DNA of 64,000 nt from Gardnerella vaginalis. GTDB taxonomy: Bacteria; Actinomycetota; Actinomycetes; Actinomycetales; Bifidobacteriaceae. Both the position numbers and the translations under genes were made by a program. A model generated the notes under the pieces. That model saw only the letters and a program-made list of their open reading frames with translations. It ran no database searches and was not told the DNA's origin. The stretch covers positions 930,001-994,000 of the forward strand of contig NZ_JBETXJ010000002.1 in the NCBI RefSeq assembly GCF_040427915.1, in the 5' to 3' direction. Positions 35,426 through 46,363 of this stretch are shown here, in pieces; position 1 is the first letter of the stretch, and each line of letters starts with the position of its first letter.

Positions 35426-38400
35426 CTAACATAGTTTTTTCATACGCTGAATACTAATCGGGTATGCTGTTCCAAGTTCTTGTGCCCAAAGAGAAACGTA
35501 GAATTCTTCGCACATCCACTTTAGTTTTTGAGCTTTTTCTTGAGCTTCATCTCTATTAGGTCCAGCAGGCAAGCTTTCTGCTCTATTTTGAGCTTCTAGC
35601 ACAAGCTTATGAGCTTCATCTGCTTGCCAAGCCCATCGTACATCTCTATCCTTATTTGTTTTAGCTTTATCAAGTCTAATTAAATCAGCATGCAAGTAGC
35701 GTTCTATTGAACTAAGTGCGCTAGAATCTGCTTTTGCAATAAATCCAGGAAAAACAAGTGAGGCTGCGTGTTCTCTAATCGATTGAAGAACGCTAAGCAT
35801 TGGCAAGTCGGCTTTGCCGCCAACAGCAGTGCTAACTTTAGCAAAACGCTTCAAAATAGCAATCACATCGTGCGCAATACCATAAACTGTGTCTTCGTAT
35901 ACTTCGGCAATATTTCCAACAGCTTCTTTAAGCTCAACATCGTTAGTAATTTTTTGCGTATTTGGTATAAGTCGCTTAATAGCTGCCATTTGCAAATCTT
36001 GGGCCAAATCTTTAGAAGACTTATAAGGTGCAGAAGCAAGTATCAGAGCCTCACTTCCGAGCCATCTAGATGTAATACGTTTATCATCTAAAATAAGCAT
36101 ATTGAGCGCGCCCTGCCAAACCATTTGAGATCTAGAAAGATTAGTTGCACCAGACTTGTGTAACAAATCTGCTCTCTCAACAACATTTCCAGCTTGTGCA
36201 GCTTTAATCGCTTTGCTATTAACAACATTTAATGCACACTCTTGAGCTGATTTTGCAAAGCGATGCTGAAGACTTATTAGCGATTTATCTGTTCCTAAAA
36301 CAGTAGGCTTAATGCGCTTTTTGCTTTGATTATGGGAATTGTTTGATTTATTTTGATTAGCTTTCTTTTGCTCAACGCTAAAAGTTATGCGCAAATAAGG
36401 AGATAGCCGTTGCAACTGTTCATCGCTTAAAACTTCTGGGTGGATTTGTGCTCCAACAACACTAATCGCAGCTTTAGTAAAGACTTCGCTAAAATCTTGC
36501 CAAATAAAATCTTCTTGTGGATTTTCGTTTATTCCTGGAAGATAGTCATAATTGTCATCTATCCACTCACGGATTTTACGAGCAGTATCTGGAGCTGGAA
36601 CGAATTGTACTCGCAAAGTCTTAGGAAGAGACTTAATCATGCCAATAATAAGCTCGTCTAATAAGCCTGGCACATTCCAAGTAAACTCTTGAGGCTTAAG
36701 TCGCAAAAGCGCATGAAGTGGAACGTGCACAGTTACACCATCTAAAGGATCATGCGGATCATAAATGTAGCTTAAACGCAAGTTGATTTTCTGACCGTCT
36801 GTTCCAATCGTATGCCAAGTGTCGGGGTAGTCTGCCAAATCAGTGTCATTTGCGTATTGCAAGCGCTCAACACAATCTGGGTTAAAATCAAGAAAATGCG
36901 GGTCTTGGAGCCTGTAATTTTTCCACCATTTAGCTAAATCTGCAATAGTCGTAGCTTCTTGAGGGAGTTTATTATCGTAAAAAGTAAACAAATCCTCGTC
37001 GTTTACAGTTTCGCTCGCTTGCCTAGTGCGATTTGTTTGATTATCGGCATCGTTTAAAATGTTAATATTTGAGGAGATAAAATCGTTGAATGGAAAACGC
37101 TGCTGAACGTTTCCTTCGACTAAGCCTTGACGAATCATTAACATTCGAGATTCGTAAGGGTTGATTTTAGACCATTGAACAGTGCGATTTTGCACAATAG
37201 GCAAGCCGTACAAAAGCACCTTCGATTGGGCGATTGCCGCACCTTTGCTTGCGCTCCAATGAGCATCTGAATATGTTACGCGAGTAAGATTCTTAGCTAA
37301 GGACTCTGCCCAAGCAGGGTCTATTTGCGCGCAATACCTTGCCCAAAGTCTAGAAGTTTCAACTAATTCCGTACACATAATCCAAGAAGGAGTTGTTTTA
37401 GAAACAGATGAAGCTGGAAAGATTGCAAACCTTGTGCTTCTAGCACCCTGATAATCGTTTTTTGCCATTTTTTGAGCACGCTTAATAGCGCGAATTTTGG
37501 CTGTTCCGCGAAGACCTGCAAAATCCGAAGCCTTAGGCTCGCGAATAACTTGCATGCCAATCATAGAAAGCAAACCAGAAAGCATAGAAGCGTGGATTCC
37601 TTGATAATCCCAAGTGCAGCAAAGACTGTGAGCAGCTTGCTGATTATTTGGTAATTGGCGGATTTGCAAAGGTGCGCGCTTAAGTGGCAATGCTTCGCCA
37701 ACATTATAATGAAGTTCTTTGCATAGATCTTTAAGCTGATTAACTAAATCTTTCCACTGTTTTAGGCGTAAAAAGTGGAAAAATTCCTCTTTGCAAAGTC
37801 GCCTTAGCGCGTTATTGCTTATTTCGCCATCCGCTTGGAATATGCGATCCCAAATATTCAATGCCGTTAAAAAGTCACTTAACTCGTCTGCATAACGATT
37901 GTGTAATCTATCTGCTTCATCGCGTTTATCTTCCGGACGTTCGCGAGGATCTTGCAAACTCAAAAACGCCACAATTACCAGCACAGCAGCAAGAGTATTA
38001 GGAGTGGTTTTACGCGCAGCTTCAATAATCATGCGTCCAAGGCGAATGTCAATCGGTAGTTTAGAAAGCTCGCGTCCAATATGAGTTAAAGTGATGAAGC
38101 CTGATTTTCTGCTTATTGCACCAAGCTCACTAAGCTCGTTAAAGCCGTTGCTTACAGCCTTAATATCTGGAGGATCAATGAATCCAAAATTCGTTATATC
38201 TTCGCCAGTTTTAGCAACACCAACAGAGAGCATGTGTAAAACAACAGCGCCGAGTGAAGTGCGTAAAATCTCGGGGTCGGTAAAGCGCGGGCGAGTTTCG
38301 TAATCTTCCCTAGAATACAAGCGAATAGCGATGCCATCTGCAATTCGCCCACAACGACCAGAGCGCTGATCTGCACTTGCTTGAGAAATAGGTTCTATAG

Positions 38401-39493
38401 GAAGACGCTGAACTTTAGCAGACTTAGAATATCTAGAAATTCTAGCAAAACCAGGGTCTACAACGTAGCGAATCGAAGGCACTGTAAGAGAAGTTTCTGC
38501 AACATTAGTGGCGATTACAATGCGCTGATGCGTGTGGTGTTCAAAAACGCGATGCTGGTCTTTAGAAGAAAGACGTGCAAAAAGTGGAACAATCTCAATG
38601 GCGTCACTACGATTCATGTCGCTTGCACGCGCACCGAAATAAGAACGCAACGATGCTTCAAATTCTCGAATATCGCGCTCGCCAGAAGCAAAAACCATAA
38701 TATCGCGCGCGCCTTGAGTGTGGTTTGAATGAATCACAAGTTGAGCACATGCACGAGTTACAGCAGAAGCAATGTCTTCGTCGCAAATATCGCCGCTTTC
38801 CGAAAGACTTTGGCTTTGCGCAACGCTTTCATCATCCATAGCAATATCGGCAAAACCTGGAACGTGCCTCATAAGTGAAGGCGCGCTTCCAAGCGGCTCG
38901 TAAAGTACGCGCACGGGGTATGTTCGCCCCGAAACCTCTATAACAGGCACCTTAATGTGCAGCGCTTGCTCAAAATGGTCTTTAAATTTTGCAGAATCTA
39001 TTGTTGCAGAAGTAATAATAAGTTTTAAGTCTTTGCGCTTTGGCAAAAGAGTTGTTAAATATCCAAGCAAAAAATCAATATTTAGGCTACGCTCGTGAGC
39101 TTCATCAATGATAATAGTGTCATAGCGTGTAAGAAGTGGATCGCGTTGAATTTGAGCGAGTAGAATACCATCCGTAACTATGCGAAGCTTTGTTTTAGAT
39201 GAGCTTTCGTCGTTAAAACGCACCTGATAGCCGATTTCTTCGCCAAGCTTAACACCCATTTCGCTTGCGATTCGTTCGGCAACTGTGCGTGCAGCAAGTC
39301 GTCGAGGTTGTGTGTGAACAATTTGCTTTCCTCGACCACCTCTGCCAAGTTCCAAAGCCATTTTTGGGATTTGAGTGGTTTTGCCAGAACCAGTTTGACC
39401 AGATACGATTATAACCTGCGACTCTTTAATGGCTTCAATAATCTGGTCGTGTGCAGCACAAATCGGCAGTTCACTAGGATAGTCAAAGTTCAT
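35426..39493 (-). CDS. hrpA: ATP-dependent RNA helicase HrpA (DEAH box)
   Basis: 1355 residues. The ATG at 39493 has AGGA six bases upstream, so it is preferred over the TTG at 39499. Walker A (SGQTGSGKTTQIPK), DEAH (IIIDEAHERSLNIDF), SAT (TSATID) and motif VI (QRSGRCGR) are intact, followed by the helicase-associated, OB and long DUF3418-type C-terminal regions typical of bacterial HrpA. It unwinds RNA; in E. coli it helps rescue collided ribosomes. It lies downstream of an rsmC-like gene with 28 bases between, likely one operon. Confidence 0.95.
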   Translation of the reverse strand: MNFDYPSELPICAAHDQIIEAIKESQVIIVSGQTGSGKTTQIPKMALELGRGGRGKQIVHTQPRRLAARTVAERIASEMGVKLGEEIGYQVRFNDESSSKTKLRIVTDGILLAQIQRDPLLTRYDTIIIDEAHERSLNIDFLLGYLTTLLPKRKDLKLIITSATIDSAKFKDHFEQALHIKVPVIEVSGRTYPVRVLYEPLGSAPSLMRHVPGFADIAMDDESVAQSQSLSESGDICDEDIASAVTRACAQLVIHSNHTQGARDIMVFASGERDIREFEASLRSYFGARASDMNRSDAIEIVPLFARLSSKDQHRVFEHHTHQRIVIATNVAETSLTVPSIRYVVDPGFARISRYSKSAKVQRLPIEPISQASADQRSGRCGRIADGIAIRLYSREDYETRPRFTDPEILRTSLGAVVLHMLSVGVAKTGEDITNFGFIDPPDIKAVSNGFNELSELGAISRKSGFITLTHIGRELSKLPIDIRLGRMIIEAARKTTPNTLAAVLVIVAFLSLQDPRERPEDKRDEADRLHNRYADELSDFLTALNIWDRIFQADGEISNNALRRLCKEEFFHFLRLKQWKDLVNQLKDLCKELHYNVGEALPLKRAPLQIRQLPNNQQAAHSLCCTWDYQGIHASMLSGLLSMIGMQVIREPKASDFAGLRGTAKIRAIKRAQKMAKNDYQGARSTRFAIFPASSVSKTTPSWIMCTELVETSRLWARYCAQIDPAWAESLAKNLTRVTYSDAHWSASKGAAIAQSKVLLYGLPIVQNRTVQWSKINPYESRMLMIRQGLVEGNVQQRFPFNDFISSNINILNDADNQTNRTRQASETVNDEDLFTFYDNKLPQEATTIADLAKWWKNYRLQDPHFLDFNPDCVERLQYANDTDLADYPDTWHTIGTDGQKINLRLSYIYDPHDPLDGVTVHVPLHALLRLKPQEFTWNVPGLLDELIIGMIKSLPKTLRVQFVPAPDTARKIREWIDDNYDYLPGINENPQEDFIWQDFSEVFTKAAISVVGAQIHPEVLSDEQLQRLSPYLRITFSVEQKKANQNKSNNSHNQSKKRIKPTVLGTDKSLISLQHRFAKSAQECALNVVNSKAIKAAQAGNVVERADLLHKSGATNLSRSQMVWQGALNMLILDDKRITSRWLGSEALILASAPYKSSKDLAQDLQMAAIKRLIPNTQKITNDVELKEAVGNIAEVYEDTVYGIAHDVIAILKRFAKVSTAVGGKADLPMLSVLQSIREHAASLVFPGFIAKADSSALSSIERYLHADLIRLDKAKTNKDRDVRWAWQADEAHKLVLEAQNRAESLPAGPNRDEAQEKAQKLKWMCEEFYVSLWAQELGTAYPISIQRMKKLC

Positions 39494-39521
39494 ATTCAAT
39501 CCTGTTAAATTTTGCTAAATC

Positions 39522-40223
39522 TTATTTTCTTAAGACTTCTATAATCCTGTATCCCTTAGAGCTTGCGTATTTTTCAACGCTAAAATCTTCCCCAAGAGTT
39601 TTAGAAAGCCAAGTGATTAAGGAATCGGAGCCAAGATTTTTTTGAACAACTAAATAAGCAGCTCCACCAACTTTTAGGCGAGGAAGCCAGGTGATCAAAA
39701 TATTGTGCAAAACGTCTTTTCCAACGCGGATTGGAGGATTAGACCAAATGAGATCAATGTCTTTTAGTGCATCTTCTTTTAATGCATCTTCTACAAGATA
39801 AGTGTGAATGTTGTTTAATCCAGCATTCTTGGCATTAATACCAGTAAGATCTAGAGCACGTTCATTAACATCTACAGCATAAATTTGCGCATTAGGGGAT
39901 TCAAAACCTAAAGCCAAACTAATAGCACCCCATCCGCAACCGATATCGAAAAATCGCCCATTTTCTGGAGGCTGTGGAGCGTGTTTAAGTAGAACTGCAG
40001 TGCCTAAATCAAGTTTAGAAGAGCTAAAAACTCCATTAGAAACCTGCACGCTAACCTCGTGACCGCGCAAAACAACATGCAAAGTTCGTCTTAAGTCTAA
40101 AGAGTTTGGATTAGCGGAAAAATACTGTTCGCCGCCAGTTTTAGCTTCTTTAGTATTTTTGTTTGTTTTAGTAGCATTAATGCTGCTCGTCTTTTTAGTT
40201 TTATTAAAAGTGTTAATAGCCAT
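39522..40223 (-). CDS. RsmC-like class I SAM-dependent methyltransferase
   Basis: 233 residues. After a basic, Lys/Thr-rich head of about 35 residues comes the RsmC-type MTS domain: FSSSKLDLGTAVLLKHAPQPP, the SAM-binding motif FFDIGCGWGAISLAL, VDVNERAL, and the NPP catalytic motif (IWSNPPIRVGKDVLHN). The family methylates guanine N2 in 16S rRNA; the specific target is not certain. It is the first gene of a minus-strand pair with hrpA. Confidence 0.87.
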   Translation of the reverse strand: MAINTFNKTKKTSSINATKTNKNTKEAKTGGEQYFSANPNSLDLRRTLHVVLRGHEVSVQVSNGVFSSSKLDLGTAVLLKHAPQPPENGRFFDIGCGWGAISLALGFESPNAQIYAVDVNERALDLTGINAKNAGLNNIHTYLVEDALKEDALKDIDLIWSNPPIRVGKDVLHNILITWLPRLKVGGAAYLVVQKNLGSDSLITWLSKTLGEDFSVEKYASSKGYRIIEVLRK

Positions 40224-40344
40224 TTTAGTGTTGCGTTAAAAATTATGTCTTCTAGATTCACAATAATAAAACAAACGTTGTAAATCGTGTATTAACAGGG
40301 GATTTAGCGTTAGTAGTTAAAGCAAAATAGCAAAGGGCATAGTT

Positions 40345-41862
40345 TTGGTAGATACTTTAGCAAACAGCAATTTGGCGAGTGGTGATAATAATATGCCTGA
40401 GCATAAAAATGAGCATAAAGACGTTCTTTCAGGACATTCCGAAGTACTACTAGATTCCACAAACACTGGATCAAGCTTAGAGAGTAACGATGAAGCTTGG
40501 CAAGAGCGAGAATCAAGAAACGCCTTAAAACGAGTTGCGGGTCTTGGAGAATTACAAGACGTAACCGAAGTAGAATACAGAAAACTAAGACTAGAGCGCG
40601 TTGTTTTAGTAGGAGTATGGTCTAGCGCTCGCGGAACTTTAAGCCAAGCAGAAGAGTCCCTTAGAGAGTTGGCGGCGCTTGCTAAAACAGCTGGCGCAGT
40701 AGTATGCGACGGCATGTTGCAGCAAAGATACAGACCAGATGCAGCAACGTATGTTGGTTCTGGAAAAGCGCGTGAACTTGCAGCGGTTGTGGCGCAAAAT
40801 GATGCGGATACGATTGTGGTAGACGACGATCTTCCACCAAGCCAGAGAAGAGCTTTGGAAGATGCCACTAAAGTCAAGGTTGTAGACAGAACGGCTGTTA
40901 TTCTAGACATTTTCGCTCAGCATGCAACAAGTAGGGAAGGAAAGGCACAAGTTGAGCTTGCTCAGCTTCAATACATGCTTCCGCGACTTAGAGGTTGGGG
41001 TGCTGCTCTTTCTAGGCAGGCTGGCGGTCGCGCTGCAGGAGACGCAGGAATAGGCTCTAGAGGTCCTGGCGAAACAAAAATCGAGATGGATAGGCGCGCA
41101 ATTAGGAATCGAATTTCAAAATTGCGTCACGACATTGAGCAAATGGCACCAACTCGAGAAACAAAGCGTGGCTCTAGGCGTCGCCAAGATATTCCAACTG
41201 TTGCAGTAGTAGGGTATACAAATGCTGGAAAATCTTCGATTATAAATAGGCTTACAGGATCTAAAGAACTTGTAGAAAACGCGCTTTTTGCAACTTTGGA
41301 TACTGCTGTTCGAAAATCTTTAACTAAAGATGGTCGCGCTTATACACTTGTAGACACTGTTGGCTTTGTTCGAAGGCTGCCGACTCAGCTAGTAGAAGCG
41401 TTTAAATCAACTTTGGAAGAAGTTGGTAATGCAGATGTAATTTTGCACGTTGTTGACGGTTCTCACCCAGACCCTGTTTCTCAAATTGAGGCAGTTAACG
41501 AGGTTTTAGCTCAAATTGACGGTGTGGAAGATATAGCGCAAATTATTGCTTTTAATAAGTCGGATGTTATGCAAGAACCAATGCGTTTACGCTTGCAATC
41601 GTTGTATCCTGATTCTTTAATTGTGTCTGCTGCAAGTGGAACAAATATTGACCGTTTAAGAACGCGTATAGAAAATTTGTTACCTTCACCACATGTTCAT
41701 GTTAAAGTTACATTGCCTTATAGTGATTATTCTGGATCTTTGCTATCTAGAGTTAGGGAAAACGGTATTGTAAAATCGGCGGAATATAAGGATTCTGGTG
41801 TAGAATTAGATGCTTTTGTTGGCGATTCTTTGGCTGCAAAACTTATGCAAATTGCACTTTAA
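40345..41862 (+). CDS. hflX: Ribosome-associated GTPase HflX
   Basis: 505 residues if the TTG at 40345 is the start; ATG 40393 would shorten it by 16. The HflX N-terminal domain is clear (DGMLQQRYRPDAATYVGSGKARELAAVVAQNDADTIVVDDDLPPSQRR), with the linker RLRGWGAALSRQAGG and GSRGPGETKIE, followed by G1 GYTNAGKSS, G3 DTVGF and G4 NKSD. HflX splits stalled or inactive ribosomes under stress. It begins about 120 bases from the divergent methyltransferase gene. Confidence 0.93.
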   Translation: MVDTLANSNLASGDNNMPEHKNEHKDVLSGHSEVLLDSTNTGSSLESNDEAWQERESRNALKRVAGLGELQDVTEVEYRKLRLERVVLVGVWSSARGTLSQAEESLRELAALAKTAGAVVCDGMLQQRYRPDAATYVGSGKARELAAVVAQNDADTIVVDDDLPPSQRRALEDATKVKVVDRTAVILDIFAQHATSREGKAQVELAQLQYMLPRLRGWGAALSRQAGGRAAGDAGIGSRGPGETKIEMDRRAIRNRISKLRHDIEQMAPTRETKRGSRRRQDIPTVAVVGYTNAGKSSIINRLTGSKELVENALFATLDTAVRKSLTKDGRAYTLVDTVGFVRRLPTQLVEAFKSTLEEVGNADVILHVVDGSHPDPVSQIEAVNEVLAQIDGVEDIAQIIAFNKSDVMQEPMRLRLQSLYPDSLIVSAASGTNIDRLRTRIENLLPSPHVHVKVTLPYSDYSGSLLSRVRENGIVKSAEYKDSGVELDAFVGDSLAAKLMQIAL

Positions 41863-41953
41863 ACAAAATTCCGGTGGTGTGATTAAAGTAAAAACTGTTT
41901 ATACACATATAGCTCTTAATGTGAGAGCAGCCCTTGTATTTTTCTATTTATAA

Positions 41954-42958
<1,005 letters not shown>

Positions 42959-43006
42959 TTAATATTAGCTGTTCATAAAACGCTAATTATTAAAATTTAA
43001 ATTTTG

Positions 43007-43048
43007 AAAGTCGTTCCTTCAATCTTTGTTTTGGGGGAGCGACTTTTA
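43007..43048 (+). terminator. Terminator after ldh
   Basis: AAAGTCGTTCC and GGGAGCGACTTTT form an imperfect stem followed by a short T-run. Confidence 0.7.
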
Positions 43049-43116
43049 AATTATGAATAAGATTTATAAAATTTGATTGTATAGGTTGTATAAATTTGCT
43101 TAAAAGGGGATTTTGA

Positions 43117-44463
43117 ATGTTTAATCATAAAAATCTTGAGACAGATACTGTGTTAATGCACAAGTTTGAAGATTTGAGATCTCAATTTCCAATTTTAAGT
43201 CGCAAAGTACATTCAAAACCCTTGATTTACTTAGATTCTGCAGCTACTGCTCAAAAGCCGCAGGTTGTAATCGATGCAGAGAGCGAATTTTATAAGACTA
43301 TTAATGCTGGCGTGCATAGGGGGGCGCACGAGTTGGCGGCGCTTTCGACAGTTGCCTTTGAAGAAGCGCGTGCAAAAGTTGCAAAACTCGTTGGTGCTTG
43401 TAGTGAAGAAGGAAACGAAGAGATTATTGTTACGCCTGGTGCTACTGGCGCTCTAAATCTTCTTGCCACTTCTATTGGAAATGCCACGATTAACGCTAGA
43501 TTAAATCGCACTGGTTTTGCGGAAGATAACTTAACTTTGCGCCAGCATTTTGTGATTAATGAGGGAGATAATATCGTTGTTTCTCGCGCAGACCATCATT
43601 CCGTTTTATTGCCATTCCAAGAGCTTGCGATTCGATCGGGTGCGGAACTTCGCTGGATTGATGTAACTGAAGATGGTCGAGTGCGGGCAGACGCGGATTA
43701 TTTGAGAACTATTATTGATGAGCGTACGAAAATCGTTGCAGTTACGCATATTAGCAACGTTACTGGCGCTATTACGGATGTTTCGCCGATTTGCGAGCGT
43801 GCGCATGAGGTTGGGGCGATTTTTGTTCTTGATGCGTGCCAGTCCGTTCCGCATATTCCAGTTGATCTTCACGCGCTAGATGTTGATTTTGCAGCTTTTA
43901 GCGCGCATAAAATGTATGGTCCTACGGGTGTTGGGTTCTTGTATGGTCGTCGTGAGTTTCTTCAAGCTCTTCCACCAGCCAATTTTGGCGGTTCAATGGT
44001 AGAGCTTGCGTGGCTTAACAAGCCGGCGCAATACATGGATGCACCTTATCGTTTTGAGGCAGGAACTCAGCCAGTTGCGCAAATGGTTGCGGCAGGAGTG
44101 GCAGCGGATTGGCTGCGCGCGTTGGGCATGAACCGAGTTGCAGAGCACGAGCAGGAACTTGCTGCAGAATTGTTGAAATTACAGGATGTTCCAGGAGTTC
44201 GCGTGCTTGGGCCGCTTGATTTAAACAACCGTATTGCAACGGTCTCTTTTGAGGTTGAAGGAGTGCATCCGCATGACGTTGGACAGTTTTTGGATGCGCA
44301 AGGAATTGCGATTCGCGTTGGACATCATTGCGCTCAGCCGATTCATCGTCATTTTGGCTTGTATGCTTCAAATCGCGCATCTGTTGGAGTTTATAACACA
44401 ATCGAAGAAGCTCGCGCGTTTGTTGAAGCAGTTTCTCACGTTCGCGCATACTTTGGCGCATAG
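43117..44463 (+). CDS. sufS: Cysteine desulfurase SufS
   Basis: 448 residues. The PLP Lys is at about 265 (SAHKMYGPTGVGFLYG) and the active-site Cys at about 405 (RVGHHCAQP). It removes sulfur from cysteine and passes it as persulfide to SufU. It starts a sufS-sufU-sufT run; sufB, sufC and sufD are not in the window directly upstream, where ldh lies. A few residues beyond the usual length appear as an insert near residues 120-150 (RLNRTGFAEDNLTLRQHFVINEGD). Confidence 0.94.
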   Translation: MFNHKNLETDTVLMHKFEDLRSQFPILSRKVHSKPLIYLDSAATAQKPQVVIDAESEFYKTINAGVHRGAHELAALSTVAFEEARAKVAKLVGACSEEGNEEIIVTPGATGALNLLATSIGNATINARLNRTGFAEDNLTLRQHFVINEGDNIVVSRADHHSVLLPFQELAIRSGAELRWIDVTEDGRVRADADYLRTIIDERTKIVAVTHISNVTGAITDVSPICERAHEVGAIFVLDACQSVPHIPVDLHALDVDFAAFSAHKMYGPTGVGFLYGRREFLQALPPANFGGSMVELAWLNKPAQYMDAPYRFEAGTQPVAQMVAAGVAADWLRALGMNRVAEHEQELAAELLKLQDVPGVRVLGPLDLNNRIATVSFEVEGVHPHDVGQFLDAQGIAIRVGHHCAQPIHRHFGLYASNRASVGVYNTIEEARAFVEAVSHVRAYFGA

Positions 44464-44529
44464 TATTGTCAAATAGAATTCAAATAGAATTCAAATAAAA
44501 TATTGTTTAATAACAAATAAGGAGAGCAT

Positions 44530-45177
44530 ATGTTTGATATGAGTGTTGATGACGGTAGCGGTTTAGAAAGCATGTATCAAGAAGTGATTTTAGATGCTGC
44601 TAGAAATCCGCACGGAAAAACACATTTTTCAAACACAGAAAGTCTTTCTAAAGCAGAAGAGCAGGAAGAGAAAGTTGAGGAGGCTTCGGATAAGTCGCCA
44701 GCAACCGATGAGTTTAAAAACGATTCTAATATAACAATTACAAATCATCATGAAAATTGTGCTGTAGAAGCTAATAAAGATTATGCATTAGGAAAATCTC
44801 ATCAATTTAACCCAACTTGTGGAGATGAGGTTACGATGCATGTGGAACTCGCTAAAAATGCTGACAATTCAAGCAATGCGCTTGTTAAAAGTATTAAGTG
44901 GGATGGCCATGGTTGCTCAATTTCGCAAGCTAGTATTTCGATTATGGTTGATTTAGTTGAGGGAAAAACTGTTGAGGATGCATTGCGATTGGCTGCGCTT
45001 TTCCACAAACTTATGGAATCTAGGGGAGCAGGATTAGAAAACGAGCAAGACGAAGATGAGTTGGAAGATGCAATGGTTTTTCAAGGCGTTTCTAAATATC
45101 CAATGCGAATCAAGTGCGCATTGCTTGCATGGGAAGGATTAAAAGACGGTATTGCAAAGGCTATTGAGGCTTTATAA
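44530..45177 (+). CDS. sufU: SufU iron-sulfur assembly protein with an unusual acidic insert
   Basis: 215 residues. The SufU core is intact: LESMYQEVILDAARNPHG, then Cys at about 97 with Asp 99 (NPTCGDEV), Cys at about 129 (WDGHGCSISQAS) and Cys at about 196 (RIKCALLAW). These bind zinc and accept sulfur from SufS. Between residues about 33 and 88, where the family has only a few residues, lies an acidic low-complexity insert of roughly 55 residues, containing DKSPATDE at 54-61 from the dispersed element. The start follows AAGGAGAG. Confidence 0.88.
   Translation: MFDMSVDDGSGLESMYQEVILDAARNPHGKTHFSNTESLSKAEEQEEKVEEASDKSPATDEFKNDSNITITNHHENCAVEANKDYALGKSHQFNPTCGDEVTMHVELAKNADNSSNALVKSIKWDGHGCSISQASISIMVDLVEGKTVEDALRLAALFHKLMESRGAGLENEQDEDELEDAMVFQGVSKYPMRIKCALLAWEGLKDGIAKAIEAL
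44689..44712 (+). repeat. Dispersed SPAT element, copy 4 (inside sufU)
   Basis: A 24-base copy with core AGTCGCCAGCAACCGATGAG, in frame as DKSPATDE within the SufU insert. It is the sense-strand twin of copy 5. Confidence 0.75.
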
Positions 45178-45210
45178 AATCGTAGTGTAACACTAAAAAT
45201 AAGGAATATT

Positions 45211-45687
45211 ATGGCAGAAAATCAGGCTCAATCTCAAATCGACGTAAATAGCATCGGTCGCGTAACTGAGGAAGACATTCAGGATGCTTTGCATGATGTT
45301 GTAGACCCAGAGCTTGGAATTGACGTAGTGGATTTAGGTTTGGTCTACGGGATTGAAATTGACGAGCTTGGACGTGCGATTATTACGATGACGCTTACAA
45401 CGCCTGCTTGTCCTCTTACAGATTTGATTGAAGACGAATGTGCGAGTGCGCTGGTTGGACTTGTAGACGAATTTAGGATTGATTGGACTTGGAAACCGCG
45501 TTGGAGTGTTGAAAATATTACGGAAGATGGGCGCGCGCAGCTTGAGGCACTTGGTTATAATTTGAACAATTTGCCTGCTAGCTTTGGTTCTGGAATTGGT
45601 GTTGGAGCAGGTGTTGGAGCAGGTGTTGGAACAGGTATCGGGGCTGCTTCTTCCATAGATGTTGGTGGAATATCACCAACTATGTGA
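45211..45687 (+). CDS. sufT: SufT-type DUF59 iron-sulfur assembly factor
   Basis: 158 residues. The DUF59/MIP18 core is readable: EEDIQDALHDVVDPELGIDVVDLGLVYGIEI, TMTLTTPACPLTDLIEDE with the conserved Cys, and WTWKPRWSVENITEDGRAQLEALGYN, close to other actinobacterial SufT proteins. Members help mature iron-sulfur proteins. The C-terminal 30 residues are a Gly-Val-Gly-Ala repeat tail that is not part of the family. It lies 33 bases after sufU. Confidence 0.85.
   Translation: MAENQAQSQIDVNSIGRVTEEDIQDALHDVVDPELGIDVVDLGLVYGIEIDELGRAIITMTLTTPACPLTDLIEDECASALVGLVDEFRIDWTWKPRWSVENITEDGRAQLEALGYNLNNLPASFGSGIGVGAGVGAGVGTGIGAASSIDVGGISPTM
45598..45645 (+). repeat. Four 12-bp repeats encoding Gly-Val-Gly-Ala in sufT
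   Basis: The unit GGTGTTGGAGCA occurs twice exactly, then once with a change and once degenerate. Copy-number change would keep frame. Confidence 0.8.
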
Positions 45688-45700
45688 ATTAAGGCTTTTA

Positions 45701-46363
45701 ATGATTAACATAGAAGATTTTTCGCATGATTATGATGATCGTAATAATTGTGACGATTATTGCGATTTATGCGCGCAAAAAATTATTGAAAACGGCATAA
45801 CAGATGTTGTTTTTGACTTGCATCTTCTTGTTGATTGGGATGCGCGCCGCACTTTGGAATCAGATTACCCAGATTATATTGGCGAGGTGCTGTTTAGCTA
45901 TGAGTCAGAATGGGGTTTTGAGTTTCACGAGGCTTTGCGTGAAGCAGGATGGAGCATTGAACGCGCGCTTGAATCGTTTAGCGAGCATCATGGTCCTGCC
46001 GTAACTTGGCTTTATCGATTGTATTTTGAGAATTTTTCACACGGATTTTTAGGGGAGCGAACGCGTTTTGCGGCTGTTTCTCGCGATTTGATTGCAACAG
46101 GTGTGCGCGTTTGGGCGTTGGGAAATGCTTCGCAAGACTGGATTGATTGCGCGCGTGAAACTTGCCCAATACTTGGCGAGATAAATGGCGTTAGTGCATC
46201 TTACGAATCTCATTTACGCAAGCCGAATATTATGATTTATCGAGATTTTTTGAGCAAAAATGGTTTGCGTGCATCTTCTACTGTTTTTGTTGAATCTGAT
46301 TTGCGTAGCCTAAAAACTGCGCAAAGAATTGACCGTGCATCTGCAAAACTATTCACACTGTAA
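45701..46363 (+). CDS. HAD-like protein with degenerate catalytic motifs
   Basis: 220 residues from the ATG at 45701 (longer frame from 45659 lacks support). The overall shape is that of YihX-type haloacid-dehalogenase hydrolases: a motif I region VVFDLHLLVDWDARR, a helical cap, GNASQDW (motif II region), RKPNIMIYRDFL (motif III Lys) and VFVESDLRSLKTA (motif IV region). Motif I is one residue shorter than the canonical D-x-x-x-V/I-L-x-D form, and the acidic pair of motif IV reads ES instead of DD. It may be inactive or altered. It begins 13 bases after sufT and may be co-transcribed. Confidence 0.65.
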   Translation: MINIEDFSHDYDDRNNCDDYCDLCAQKIIENGITDVVFDLHLLVDWDARRTLESDYPDYIGEVLFSYESEWGFEFHEALREAGWSIERALESFSEHHGPAVTWLYRLYFENFSHGFLGERTRFAAVSRDLIATGVRVWALGNASQDWIDCARETCPILGEINGVSASYESHLRKPNIMIYRDFLSKNGLRASSTVFVESDLRSLKTAQRIDRASAKLFTL

